Of a stretch of 13,487 nt of DNA, positions 1 to 8,353 are shown in pieces. This stretch comes from Clostridia bacterium (GTDB taxonomy: Bacteria; Bacillota; Clostridia; Oscillospirales; CAG-272): the NCBI GenBank assembly GCA_017395885.1, contig JAFQNM010000181.1, positions 1 to 13,487 of the forward strand, written 5' to 3'. Positions within the stretch are counted from its first letter, which is position 1; every line of letters starts with the position of its first letter. The notes below the pieces were generated by a model, which was not told the DNA's origin, searched no databases, and saw nothing but the letters and a program-made list of their open reading frames with translations. The position numbers were made by a program, and so were the translations under genes.

Positions 1-233
1 GAGCACAGCTTGAGCCAACGCTGGAGGGGCTTGCCAAACGGTTTGAGCACTATGCCGAGGTCTTTGCAAAGAAGCTTGGATGTCGGCGGGAGGATGTTGA
101 GCCCTGCCTTTATTCGGCGGTATGCGCTGTTACAAATTATATGATCTTTGGCGATGCATATTATATATCATATCAGCTCGAGGCTGTACGGGCAAGGCTT
201 CATCAGCTTTGCTTACCTGATTTGGAAAAATAA
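1..233 (+). CDS. Probable TetR/AcrR-family transcriptional regulator, C-terminal fragment
   Basis: The only open frame running in from the left edge that ends naturally reads 76 codons from position 3 to a TAA at 231-233. The peptide is helical, with an amphipathic stretch beginning LEGLAKRFEHYAEVF and a later segment AVTNYMIFGDAYYISYQLE followed by VRARLHQL. This pattern, a long helix ending in a small/aromatic-rich segment, resembles the ligand-binding and dimerisation half of TetR-family repressors. The DNA-binding N-terminus would lie outside the window, so the family call is inference. Its stop is only 24 bases before the SPFH gene start with no terminator between, so it may share a transcript with, and possibly regulate, the downstream operon. 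Confidence 0.55.
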   Translation, partial: AQLEPTLEGLAKRFEHYAEVFAKKLGCRREDVEPCLYSAVCAVTNYMIFGDAYYISYQLEAVRARLHQLCLPDLEK

Positions 234-257
234 TTTTTGATAAGATAGGAGAAAAAC

Positions 258-1511
258 ATGGCTATTGCAGAAGTAATCAAATTTGAAGGCCCTCAGGATG
301 CTTTGGTCTGGAAGTATCCGATTGAGGATTTCAATACCACGTCACAGCTTATTGTAGATGAAACACACGAGGCACTTCTCGTTGTTAACGGAAATGCAGC
401 AGATCTGTTTGGCCCCGGCCGCAGAACTCTTTCTGTTCCCAATATTCCCCTGCTGAGAAAACTTATTGAGATCCCCACAGGCGGAGATTCTCCATTCCCC
501 TGCAAGGTGTTCTTTGTTAATAAGGTCCACCAGATGGACCTTCTTTGGGGAACTCAGGGCCCAATTGCTCTTGAGGACCCTCTTTATGATATTTTTATGC
601 ACGTTATGGCCAACGGAAGCCTCTCTCTTTCCGTTGAAAACACGAGAAAATTCCTTCTCAAAATGGTAGGCTTCAGAGATAAGTTTTCCTCAGAGGAGCT
701 CGTTTCCAAGTTTCGCGGTATCATTTCATCTCACGTTAAGGATTGCATCTCCAAGATCATGATCAACGGAATGCTCAGCTACTTTATGATGAACGCCCAC
801 CTGTTTGAGCTGAGCGAGGTCATTAAGGAAAAGCTGGACGTTATCTTTGAGGAATACGGAATCTGTATCAGATACTTTAATCTGGAAACGATAGCAGTTC
901 CCGAGGCAGACTATAAGAAGGTAAGTGAGGCTAAGGAGCGTCGCACCAGCCGACTCATTGAGGGCTATTCATGGCAGGATGAGCGTCAGATGATGATAGC
1001 TGAGAAGTTTGCAGGAAACGAAGGCACCATGGGAGAAATGGGCGGTCTCATGGGCGGTTTTATGATGGGCGGTGCCATGAGCGGCACCATTGCCGATATC
1101 GCCCGCTCTGCTCTTGACCCTTCAAGGATACCAACAGGAGCACCTCCCAAGAACGTTCAGGGAAATGCTGCCCGCCCCGGAAACGGTAATACAACTGTAG
1201 ACGTTGGCAGCTTTTTTGCAGGCGGAGCTCAGCCTATGGAGGCCCCTGCTTCGAAGAATTCAGCAGAGCTCAGGTGTGCAAATTGCGGAGCAGCTCTTCA
1301 CGAGGGAGCAAAATTCTGCTTTGAGTGTGGAGAAAAGGTTGTGGCTCCTACAGCTGATACTGTTGTTTGTCCCTCCTGCAAAAAAACTGTACCTAAGGGC
1401 AAGTTCTGCTCAGAGTGCGGATACAGGTTTGAGACCGGTAAGTGCCCGGCTTGCGGAGCAACACTTCCCGACGGAGCAAAATTCTGCTTTGAGTGCGGTC
1501 AGAAAATATAA
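258..1511 (+). CDS. SPFH-domain (stomatin/prohibitin-like) protein with three C-terminal zinc ribbons, YdjI-like
   Basis: This 417-residue protein begins with a beta-rich SPFH/Band-7-like domain (about residues 1-215, opening AIAEVIKFEGPQDALVWKYP), typical of COG4260, the family of B. subtilis YdjI. A helical segment follows (EAKERRTSRLIEGYSWQDER), then a Gly/Met-rich linker at about 258-276 and a Pro/Gly/Asn-rich spacer. The tail carries three CxxC-x10/9-CxxC zinc ribbons: C340/C343/C354/C357, C371/C374/C384/C387 and C396/C399/C410/C413. SPFH proteins oligomerise at membranes as scaffolds; YdjI links PspA to membrane partners under envelope stress. There is no signal peptide or clear membrane helix, so it is likely a peripheral cytoplasmic protein. 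The ATG at 258 has AGGAG at 247-251. It is the first clear gene of a long operon and its stop is 18 bases before the next start. Family call is firm; role here is inference. Confidence 0.88.
   Translation: MAIAEVIKFEGPQDALVWKYPIEDFNTTSQLIVDETHEALLVVNGNAADLFGPGRRTLSVPNIPLLRKLIEIPTGGDSPFPCKVFFVNKVHQMDLLWGTQGPIALEDPLYDIFMHVMANGSLSLSVENTRKFLLKMVGFRDKFSSEELVSKFRGIISSHVKDCISKIMINGMLSYFMMNAHLFELSEVIKEKLDVIFEEYGICIRYFNLETIAVPEADYKKVSEAKERRTSRLIEGYSWQDERQMMIAEKFAGNEGTMGEMGGLMGGFMMGGAMSGTIADIARSALDPSRIPTGAPPKNVQGNAARPGNGNTTVDVGSFFAGGAQPMEAPASKNSAELRCANCGAALHEGAKFCFECGEKVVAPTADTVVCPSCKKTVPKGKFCSECGYRFETGKCPACGATLPDGAKFCFECGQKI
1285..1495 (+). repeat. Intragenic duplication of a zinc-ribbon unit (copies 1285-1327 and 1453-1495)
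   Basis: The first and third zinc ribbons of the SPFH protein are nearly the same at DNA level. The two 43-base copies are offset by 168 bases (56 codons). Their last 23 bases or so, encoding GAKFCFEC, are identical, and both copies start with TGCGGAGCA. The second ribbon between them is clearly diverged. This points to recent duplication or gene conversion of the ribbon unit. Confidence 0.75.
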
Positions 1512-1529
1512 AAAGGAGAGGTATTGGCA

Positions 1530-2234
1530 ATGAAGAATATAAAGACAAAGGGAGCTCTCGGTATCTCCCTTATATACGCAGTAGTCATCGGTATATATAA
1601 CCTTCTCGTTTTCACTATTTCAAACGGCGATGCCAGAAACAACGTTTTCTGGTTCAGCTACGGCTTTGTAATGCTTGCCTTTGCGGTTCAGATAGTATGT
1701 ATGCTTCTTGCATTCAAGAAGGCAGACGTTGAGGCGGTATTCTTTGGAATTCCTCTTGCATCCTTCTCCATCTTCTATCTGGGAGCGGCAATATTTGCGG
1801 GAACCGTGTTTATGATCTTTGCAGGTATTGTACCTCCGGTGCTTGCCATCGTTGTTCAGACGGTCCTTGTTGGCGCATTTATCGTAATTGCGGCCGTTAC
1901 CGTGCTTTCCAGAGACGTTACCCAGCACGTTGCGGATAACGTAAAGCAGAACGTTGTCAACTTAAAAAACGTTCTTATAGACGTAGAGCTTGCCCGCGAC
2001 AGCGCAGAGAATGCAGAGCTTAAGAAGGCTCTTGCAAAGCTTTGTGAGACAGTGAAGTACTCAGATCCCATATCAACAGAGGCAGTTGCCGCAGTTGAAG
2101 AAAAGATCCTTTCCAGAGTAGATGACCTTAAGATGAAGGTTGCGGTTTCCGATGCTGAGGGAGCAATGCTCGTTTGCCGCGAGCTTGAGTATCTCTATGC
2201 AGAGAGAAACAAAAAGCTGTCAGCTTCCAAATGA
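1530..2234 (+). CDS. Four-helix integral membrane protein with cytoplasmic helical tail
   Basis: The product (234 residues) has four hydrophobic segments at about residues 10-30, 40-62, 70-98 and 103-126. After them comes a roughly 108-residue soluble, charged, helical tail that begins SRDVTQHVADNVKQNVVNLKNV and ends in a basic KLSASK. No enzyme motif is visible and I do not recognise a named family. The short loops and long C-terminal tail suit a membrane anchor that presents a docking surface in the cytoplasm. Start choice: AAGGAGAG at 1513-1520 serves either TTG 1524 (very close) or ATG 1530. ATG 1530 is preferred for codon type and spacing; using 1524 would add two residues. It sits between the SPFH gene and the zinc-ribbon gene, as membrane proteins accompany YdjI-type SPFH proteins, so a direct partnership is likely but inferred. 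Confidence 0.85.
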   Translation: MKNIKTKGALGISLIYAVVIGIYNLLVFTISNGDARNNVFWFSYGFVMLAFAVQIVCMLLAFKKADVEAVFFGIPLASFSIFYLGAAIFAGTVFMIFAGIVPPVLAIVVQTVLVGAFIVIAAVTVLSRDVTQHVADNVKQNVVNLKNVLIDVELARDSAENAELKKALAKLCETVKYSDPISTEAVAAVEEKILSRVDDLKMKVAVSDAEGAMLVCRELEYLYAERNKKLSASK

Positions 2235-2251
2235 TCGCCTGAGGAAAGCAT

Positions 2252-4246
2252 ATGGCTATAAGTTTTAAAACACGGCTGTGTGACCAGTGTGCCGGAAAGC
2301 TTAAGTATATCAAGGAGCGAAAGCTTTGGCAATGTATGTATTGCGGAGCTGAGGTGGAGAGGCAGGAAAGCTACGATGGACTTTTCACCATTAAAAACGT
2401 GGTCCGCCAGACCCTACTTGATTGCTCATACCGCAGGCTGGAAAGCGCATCGAAAAACCTTGTAGAGTGCGAAAAAATAGATTCAAGGTATGTTGGCACT
2501 CTGATAGCAAGGCTCACATACCAGATGATAAGCGCAATCACTCCCGGTGCGCTCAGCGACCAGGAAATGAGAGGAATTTTTTCTCAGATATCCAAAAGCT
2601 ATGAGCAGCTGAATGCTGCCGGAGAGGGAATAAGCGATGAGGAGGAGGCTCTTTATGAGTTTCTTGAGGAGGCGGATGCATTTGCAACGCTGCTCCTTGT
2701 TTATGATTCTCTGGGAGATGCCGGCCGCCGTGATATGATGGTCGAGTGGCTTCAGCCTGAGGAGGTATATTCTGTTGAGGCAAATAATAACCTTCTTGCC
2801 TATGCGCTGAAAACAAACGATACTGATCTTGCAGATAAGGTAATAAAAAACAACGCAAATCTTGACGTTCGCTATGCCTTCGGAGAGGTGCTTGCCAAGT
2901 ATCCCGATTCCGATCAAAAGGGCGAGAATCTCAGCACCCTTATAGGCACCGGGATGCTGAAGGCGGATGACAGAGAAGCGGTGGAAAGCTATATTTCGAC
3001 AACTGAGGACAGCGTAAATACAACAGCAGGCATAGTAATGAGCTCACTCAGCTCAGGCCTCAGGCTTTCTCTTAGTATAATAATCGAGAGGCTTCTCCAA
3101 AGGGCAGATGCTGAGACGGTTTCAAGTGTGCTTTCTGAATTTTGCAAAAACAAAATGTCTGATGACGAGGAGTATGCCATTCTCGGCTTTGCGTATACCT
3201 GCAAAAGCCGAGAGATTGCAGCAGCGGCTCTTGATTGCCTGAAAAATTGCGGCCAGTATATAATGATCCCTCAGCGAATGGTAATTTCAATGCTGTCGGA
3301 TAAAGAGATAAATAGGGAAGGGCGGCTTTGGCTTTTCGAGAGAGCCTTTGATTTTCGCCTTGACCAGAAGGGCGTTGAGAGCGTTATCACAAACTTCCTT
3401 TGCTACGATACCTCATCTCCTGAGGACAGGCTCCCCATAATCGAGGCAATACTTGAGAGGTGTGAGCACATACCTACGGCAACGGTTGAGAATTACGTTA
3501 TCAGATGCACCACCGACGGAGAAAACAAGCCCCGTGTGGTTGAAATGATATTTGATAATCGGCTTAATATGAGCTTTTTCAACGACCTTGTATCAAAATA
3601 CACATCATCCTCTGCAGATAGCGAGGAAATAAAAAGAGCCGTTCTTGATATTTTGACAGGGAAGGGATTGAAAATGGACCCCCTTGCACTGAATGATTAT
3701 ATCAGCAGCTCAACGGCGCCTGTTGAAGAAAAGATAGAGTTTATTAAAAAAACTGTAAGAGGCGGCTCTCAGCTTCGCAGCGATGCCGCCAACGAATACC
3801 TTGAAAAAACAGATCCCGAGAGCTTTTCCTCGGAGCTGTTTTCCCTCATTGTAACTCCGGCATCCACCTTCAGCGAGAAGGCTTTGGAGAACTATATTCT
3901 CCGTTGCGGGGAGAGGGAGGCCATCAAGGCAGATAATATAAGGACCCTCATTGAGATGTCACCGGGAGTGGCAGAGGGAATGAGATGCAATATCGTTCAC
4001 CTGACAAACAGCATAAACTGCAATCTTCTGCAGGCCTACGTGCTGACAACGTCAGATAGCGAGCAGGTGGCATTTGCCGTTTGCGAATACCTTGCATCAA
4101 GGGTGAGAATAAAGCTCAATGAAGAAATGAGTGTTTTCGGCACCTATATGAGATTCAAAAAATACGCTTCTGCAAACAGAGAGCGGCTCAGTAGCATAAC
4201 TGAGGCTATCTGCGAGAAGCACAAAGTATACTCCTTGTTCTTTTAA
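2252..4246 (+). CDS. Large helical protein with N-terminal zinc ribbon
   Basis: The 664-residue product starts with a zinc ribbon whose ligands are C10, C13, C28 and C31 (LCDQC ... WQCMYC), of the TFIIB-like or rubredoxin-like kind. The remainder is almost wholly helical, with repeated units of about 35-45 residues that resemble a HEAT/TPR-like solenoid (for example AYALKTNDTDLADKVIKNN and AALDCLKNCGQYIMIPQRMV). The motif ENYxxRC recurs (ENYVIRC, ENYILRC; compare EKALENY and NDYISSS), which supports a degenerate repeat. I see no membrane segment or catalytic signature. ATG 2252 is preceded by GAGGAAAG at 2239-2246 and lies 17 bases after the previous stop. A protein-interaction platform in the operon's complex is the reasonable guess; the exact family is not recognised. 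Confidence 0.85.
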   Translation: MAISFKTRLCDQCAGKLKYIKERKLWQCMYCGAEVERQESYDGLFTIKNVVRQTLLDCSYRRLESASKNLVECEKIDSRYVGTLIARLTYQMISAITPGALSDQEMRGIFSQISKSYEQLNAAGEGISDEEEALYEFLEEADAFATLLLVYDSLGDAGRRDMMVEWLQPEEVYSVEANNNLLAYALKTNDTDLADKVIKNNANLDVRYAFGEVLAKYPDSDQKGENLSTLIGTGMLKADDREAVESYISTTEDSVNTTAGIVMSSLSSGLRLSLSIIIERLLQRADAETVSSVLSEFCKNKMSDDEEYAILGFAYTCKSREIAAAALDCLKNCGQYIMIPQRMVISMLSDKEINREGRLWLFERAFDFRLDQKGVESVITNFLCYDTSSPEDRLPIIEAILERCEHIPTATVENYVIRCTTDGENKPRVVEMIFDNRLNMSFFNDLVSKYTSSSADSEEIKRAVLDILTGKGLKMDPLALNDYISSSTAPVEEKIEFIKKTVRGGSQLRSDAANEYLEKTDPESFSSELFSLIVTPASTFSEKALENYILRCGEREAIKADNIRTLIEMSPGVAEGMRCNIVHLTNSINCNLLQAYVLTTSDSEQVAFAVCEYLASRVRIKLNEEMSVFGTYMRFKKYASANRERLSSITEAICEKHKVYSLFF

Positions 4247-4278
4247 GAGCACGGCAAAAAATACGGGAGGAAATATTC

Positions 4279-6027
4279 ATGACCGAAGAAGAATATCAGC
4301 GAGAACAAGAGGAACGGGAGCGGCTGATACGGGCGATCAACGATACGATATACAGGATCAACCGTGTGGCCGCCGAAAACGAGCAGCTTGAGATAGAGCT
4401 TGATATAGCTATACAGAACGTCAGAGTTCTAACAAGCAACTGCGGTGAGGTAGACAGGGCTGTCAATGAGGATATGCAGTATCTTCAGTCCTTTGTTGGA
4501 GAGGCAGAGCTGGAAACAAGAGAGGTATATATGGCTCTCAGCGAGCTGACGGAGCAGTATAAATCCTTCAAGAGCCTTTCAGAGGCATCTAAAAAGCTCA
4601 CCCAGTATACAGACGAATACCATACGAAATTTGCATTTTACAATGATCTGAGAAGAATAACTCTCGGATACGTTATCGGCCTTGATTCGAACTTTGTTTC
4701 ATCGGAAACTATGAGAAAAAAGGTGGAGAAGGCGTATCTGCAGAATACGGACTACTGGCTTGCCTATGCAATATCGTCTGTAATGCTATGGGCAAGCAAC
4801 GAAAAAGAGGCGGCGGCCCGTGCAATGAGCAAGAGCCTTTCCGTTAACTATTTCAATTCCTGCCTTTTCTATCTGCTCATCAACCTGAGATTCAACAGAA
4901 TAGATGCGGCGAAAAAATGGTTTGTCAATTATCTTGACCGTGCAGATACTCAGGATCTGGGAGATGAGTGGCAGTATCTTTTGCAGGCATATCTTTTCGG
5001 AGCCTTCGGAGCAGACGAGGCCTTTTGCAAAACCGTATCCGATTGCTTTGCAAATATGCTGGCACAGGTAGAGGTCACAACGGTGGACTTTGCAAAGAAG
5101 TTTACTCAAAAGGCTATTGAATTTGCAGAGAAATACGTTCACGTAACAAACCATGAGTATACAACGCTTCGCCGTACCTGTGCGGAATACGATGAGCTTC
5201 GAGAGATCCTTTCAAGCGCAGAGAAGAATGCTGAGATAGCAAAGCATTACGATGCTATCGCAGATGAGGAGCTGGTGGAGATGAAGGACATCTCTCAGAG
5301 GATAGAGAACGTGCTTTATGCTCTCATAAACGACTATGACGACGATGAGTTTAAGCTGGTAAGAGAGATCAAATACAACGAGGCTGTAATTGCGGCAAAG
5401 GGTGATGAGACCCTTGCAAAGATAAATACAGATGAGATGTTTGCCGAAAAGGAAACGAAAAAGGATCTCGGCGGCCTTCTTCTCAAATGGGCCTTTGCAA
5501 ACGATGCTACTCAGACGGACGTTTCTGTCAAGCGCTTTGCCATATCCTTTATGAAGGAGGCAATAGCCAAGGGCCTTTCAAAGTATCCCGAGAAATACAG
5601 GTCAAGGGTTAAGGAAAAATATCACTTTACTATAGGTGATTGCGAGCTGGAGTGCTCTGAGAAGGAGTATGCTCCGGCAGCCGCAAAGCTTGATAAGCAT
5701 CACGATAAGAGCAGGCTGAGAAGGATATTTGAGGATAAGCAGGTGCTTGTATATATGGGCATATGCGGAGTATCTCTCCTGTTGCTGCTTATACTTTTCG
5801 GCTTCTTCTCTCCCGTTATACTGACCATAGGCATCCTTCTCGGTATTGCCGGTGCCTTCCTTCTCTGGAGGCGTATCGTTGATATCGGTAAGATACTGAA
5901 GGAAAAGAAGCGAAAGGCACGGCTCCAGCTCAAGCAGGCTCTCGATGAGCTTGCACAGTGGAGGCGCAGCTATGCTGAGGCAGATGACAGGACAGTTGAC
6001 GTTATCAAGGCAATAGAAAGATTCTAA
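4279..6027 (+). CDS. Coiled-coil protein with C-terminal membrane hairpin, paralogue A
   Basis: The 582-residue product has a highly charged N-terminal coiled coil (about residues 1-115), a helical middle, and two closely spaced hydrophobic helices at about 489-509 and 512-530. A basic amphipathic tail follows (KEKKRKARLQLKQAL). It shares with the genes at 6045 and 9861 a core with YWL (159-161), NLRFNR (202-207) and KKWF (212-215), plus a later block with (G)GDE, KWA and VxVxxF. The likely topology has both ends in the cytoplasm, anchored by the hairpin. No Walker, protease or nuclease motif is seen. GGGAGG at 4265-4270 sets the ATG start. The three-gene paralogy within one operon suggests a hetero-oligomeric membrane assembly. 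The family is not recognised. Confidence 0.86.
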   Translation: MTEEEYQREQEERERLIRAINDTIYRINRVAAENEQLEIELDIAIQNVRVLTSNCGEVDRAVNEDMQYLQSFVGEAELETREVYMALSELTEQYKSFKSLSEASKKLTQYTDEYHTKFAFYNDLRRITLGYVIGLDSNFVSSETMRKKVEKAYLQNTDYWLAYAISSVMLWASNEKEAAARAMSKSLSVNYFNSCLFYLLINLRFNRIDAAKKWFVNYLDRADTQDLGDEWQYLLQAYLFGAFGADEAFCKTVSDCFANMLAQVEVTTVDFAKKFTQKAIEFAEKYVHVTNHEYTTLRRTCAEYDELREILSSAEKNAEIAKHYDAIADEELVEMKDISQRIENVLYALINDYDDDEFKLVREIKYNEAVIAAKGDETLAKINTDEMFAEKETKKDLGGLLLKWAFANDATQTDVSVKRFAISFMKEAIAKGLSKYPEKYRSRVKEKYHFTIGDCELECSEKEYAPAAAKLDKHHDKSRLRRIFEDKQVLVYMGICGVSLLLLLILFGFFSPVILTIGILLGIAGAFLLWRRIVDIGKILKEKKRKARLQLKQALDELAQWRRSYAEADDRTVDVIKAIERF

Positions 6028-6044
6028 AAAGGGAGGAAAAAGCA

Positions 6045-7646
6045 GTGTCAATGGCTTCACAGGCGATCAACCAGCTTGATCAGACCATAAATACATTCAA
6101 ATCGAGGCTGGACGTTAAGGTAAATAACGTGGCCTCATCCACATCAAACATACAGGCAACAACAAACGATATCTACAGAAATATCGAGAACTTCAAGAAA
6201 TCGATGTATCTGGGTGAAACAAAGCAGCTTGCCCACGAGAACATTCTCAGAATAGACCAGATAATCAAGGAGCAGTTCGGAAATCATAACGCCATAAGAA
6301 GAACGGTAATGGGCGTTGTGCGTGATTTCGATATAAACCTTGTAAGAAACAGCACCATTCAGGAGCTTTCCGAGGAGCTGTGGATAACGAGCTCAAGATA
6401 TTGGCTCTCCTATGCACTTATCGCCATAACCGCATGGGTAAATAACTATCCCGAGGTGGCGAAGAATGCTCTTGCAGAGAGTGGAAGAAAGGATGCTATC
6501 AAAACAACCCTGTTTTTCTGCCTTATGAATCTCAGATTCGGCAGAATGGAAACTGCCAAGAGATGGTTCTATGAGTATATGAACACTCTCGATCCCACAA
6601 TGCTGCAGCAGGAAACGGCTATCCTTCTTCAGGCATTCCTTAACGGAATCTTCGGAAAGGATAAGGAGCTTGAGGCAGAGGTCATTTCTCTCATAGACCA
6701 GTGGGTGGGAGTTATCAATGATAACGAGGAAATATCCAACGAGCTACTCAATGCATACGAGGCATACATAAATAACCTGAATGCACCTGTGCAGTTCAGC
6801 TATAGCTCCATTCTCAGCTTTTGCAAAAATTCCTCCGAGCTTGAAAAGTCTCATAAGGACGTTTCAAAGTATGTGAAGCTCCTTGAGTTTGTAAAGTCTC
6901 TGGACGTGGATGCAGAGCCTCAGAGCGATTCCAATTATAAGAGCCGCATAGATGCAATACTGATGAACCTTATTTCCAACTATGATGCTGAGGAGCTTGA
7001 GCTCAAGCGCCAGCAGGATTATTATAAGGCGGTTGTAGAAAACGGCGGAGATGAGAGAGTGGCAGAGGAGCAGTATCAGGCAATGATCGCTCTTGAGGAT
7101 GAGCGTTTCAATATCGGAAAGCAGATGATAAAATGGGCCATCTATGACGATAACGACGAAACTGACGTGCAGGTAAGAAAGTTCGGCTTCCAGAACACAA
7201 AGAGCTGGTTCAGCGCTGCCCTTGAAAAATTTGATGCAAAGCTCAGAAGCGCATTCCCCACAGAGTATAAGCTCTCCATAGATACGTGGGAGGGAATAAG
7301 CAACGGCAATGACCAGCAGGAGCAGGTGGAGAGCATGAAAACACATTTTGAGAATCATAAGTTCCAGAATATGTATGTTAATACTCCCAATATTCTTGCA
7401 GCTATCCTTCTCGTGCTGTCAGCGGGACTTGCGTTTGTAACCCTTTATTCACTTATCGTAACGGGCCTCTGCATCGGATTTTTGGTGGTCAGAGTGCTTA
7501 TCGCAATGAAAAAGTATCCCCAGAGGGTGCAGAAAGCACTTAAGAACCTGACTACCTGTATGGGAGAGATAGCAGAGTTCAGGCGCTATTTTGAAGAGAA
7601 GAGTGCCCTCAAGGACGAGATTACCGGAACCGTAGAATTTATTTAA
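6045..7646 (+). CDS. Coiled-coil protein with C-terminal membrane hairpin, paralogue B
   Basis: The 533-residue product has the architecture of its upstream neighbour but a shorter N-terminal coiled coil (about 1-75, rich in Asn/Ser/Thr rather than Glu/Arg). The shared core shows YWL (119-121), NLRFGR (162-167) and KRWF (172-175), and later GGDERVAEEQYQAM with KWA and VQVRKF. Two hydrophobic helices lie at about 448-467 and 469-487, followed by a charged tail. Start choice: GGGAGG at 6031-6036 is 8 bases from GTG 6045 but 14 from ATG 6051, so GTG 6045 is preferred; the difference is two residues. It starts 17 bases after paralogue A. It probably interacts with the other two paralogues, though this is inference from homology and linkage only. 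Confidence 0.86.
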   Translation: MSMASQAINQLDQTINTFKSRLDVKVNNVASSTSNIQATTNDIYRNIENFKKSMYLGETKQLAHENILRIDQIIKEQFGNHNAIRRTVMGVVRDFDINLVRNSTIQELSEELWITSSRYWLSYALIAITAWVNNYPEVAKNALAESGRKDAIKTTLFFCLMNLRFGRMETAKRWFYEYMNTLDPTMLQQETAILLQAFLNGIFGKDKELEAEVISLIDQWVGVINDNEEISNELLNAYEAYINNLNAPVQFSYSSILSFCKNSSELEKSHKDVSKYVKLLEFVKSLDVDAEPQSDSNYKSRIDAILMNLISNYDAEELELKRQQDYYKAVVENGGDERVAEEQYQAMIALEDERFNIGKQMIKWAIYDDNDETDVQVRKFGFQNTKSWFSAALEKFDAKLRSAFPTEYKLSIDTWEGISNGNDQQEQVESMKTHFENHKFQNMYVNTPNILAAILLVLSAGLAFVTLYSLIVTGLCIGFLVVRVLIAMKKYPQRVQKALKNLTTCMGEIAEFRRYFEEKSALKDEITGTVEFI

Positions 7647-7662
7647 ATAAAGGAGAAGAAAA

Positions 7663-7842
7663 ATGAGTGCAGATAAAAAGAACGTTCAGGACGTAGAGTT
7701 TGAGGAAATGATGAAGAAGCGTATTCAGGATAACTTCACTTCTCCCGGCGGAAACGTTGAGATAAGCGATGAGAGACTGAGAGAGATGTCCAAAAAGCTT
7801 CCCGAGTGGAGCCTTGAGCCTCCCTACAGCTTCCTTAAATAA
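7663..7842 (+). CDS. Small acidic protein, 59 residues
   Basis: A short frame starts at ATG 7663 behind a strong AAGGAG (7650-7655) and ends with TAA at 7840-7842. The peptide opens MSADKKNVQDVEFEEMMKKR, contains an NFTSPGGNVEIS segment, and closes with LPEWSLEPPYSFLK, a Trp/Pro/aromatic tail that could act as a short binding motif. There is no membrane segment or Cys pair. Three things support it as a real gene: the ribosome binding site, the 16-base gap from paralogue B, and the one-base stop/start overlap with the next gene. It is easy to miss because of its size. The function is unknown; an adaptor or assembly factor for the neighbouring complex is possible. Confidence 0.8.
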   Translation: MSADKKNVQDVEFEEMMKKRIQDNFTSPGGNVEISDERLREMSKKLPEWSLEPPYSFLK

Positions 7843-8342
7843 TGATATCGGAAAAAGAAAAAGCCGTAGCTCCTCCCGTCTCGTACGGAGAGTGGCTCAG
7901 CCTGCTTGCCATTGTTAAAAATGAAAGGCGCTGCGAGCCTGAGATATTCGCAGCGCTTTCCCGTGGCAGCCTTGACGTATCGGTAGAAACGGTGGTCGTT
8001 CCTCTTAAGGAGCAGATAGTAGAAACGGTAAACGTAATGCTGGACCGGGCGGCAAAGAGATTTATAAAGGACCTGAACGAGGCAATAGCCTTTAATGAGC
8101 TGTGCCACGTGGATCTGATGTTTCTCAGATTAAAAAAGGAGATTGGAAAGGCTCTGTTCTTCGAGAATCTAGGCTTTCTCGGAGCGGAGTTCGTTTCTGA
8201 GCTATCCGATTCGGTAAAAAAGCAGATGAGCGATTTCTGGAGCAGCACCGTGAAGTTTTTGTATGACCAGTCTGTGGAATTCAGTAATTCCGAGCTGGAG
8301 GATGCCTTGTTCACGGTAAAACGAATAAAACTATTTGATTAA
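7842..8342 (+). CDS. Hypothetical helical protein, 166 residues
   Basis: The ATG at 7842 shares its A with the TAA stop of the small gene upstream (TAATG), and no good ribosome binding site precedes it. Its translation is therefore probably coupled to that gene. The product is soluble and mainly helical, with a segment VETVNVMLDRAAKRFIKDLN and a C-terminus ending RIKLFD. I see no signal peptide, membrane helix, metal site or nucleotide-binding motif, and I do not recognise the family. It sits directly before the AAA+ ATPase gene (11 bases apart), which makes a partner or substrate-adaptor role for that ATPase, together with the 59-residue protein, a fair but untested inference. A long antisense frame here is regarded as a shadow. 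Confidence 0.8.
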   Translation: MISEKEKAVAPPVSYGEWLSLLAIVKNERRCEPEIFAALSRGSLDVSVETVVVPLKEQIVETVNVMLDRAAKRFIKDLNEAIAFNELCHVDLMFLRLKKEIGKALFFENLGFLGAEFVSELSDSVKKQMSDFWSSTVKFLYDQSVEFSNSELEDALFTVKRIKLFD

Positions 8343-8353
8343 AACGGTGAGAT

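Noticed and set aside
4279..6027. Paralogues as dynamin-like GTPases because of coiled coils and a membrane hairpin
   Set aside because: No P-loop (GxxxxGKS/T) or other GTPase motif is present in any of the three proteins.
6864..7358. Reverse-strand frame of about 164 codons inside paralogue B
   Set aside because: It is Leu/Cys/Ile-rich from reading common codons backwards, has no start signal, and lies wholly within a gene supported by paralogy.
7835..8314. Long reverse-strand open frame (about 159 codons) opposite the 166-residue gene
   Set aside because: It lacks a ribosome binding site, its Ser/Arg-rich composition is typical of an antisense shadow, and the + strand frame fits the operon with a coupled start.
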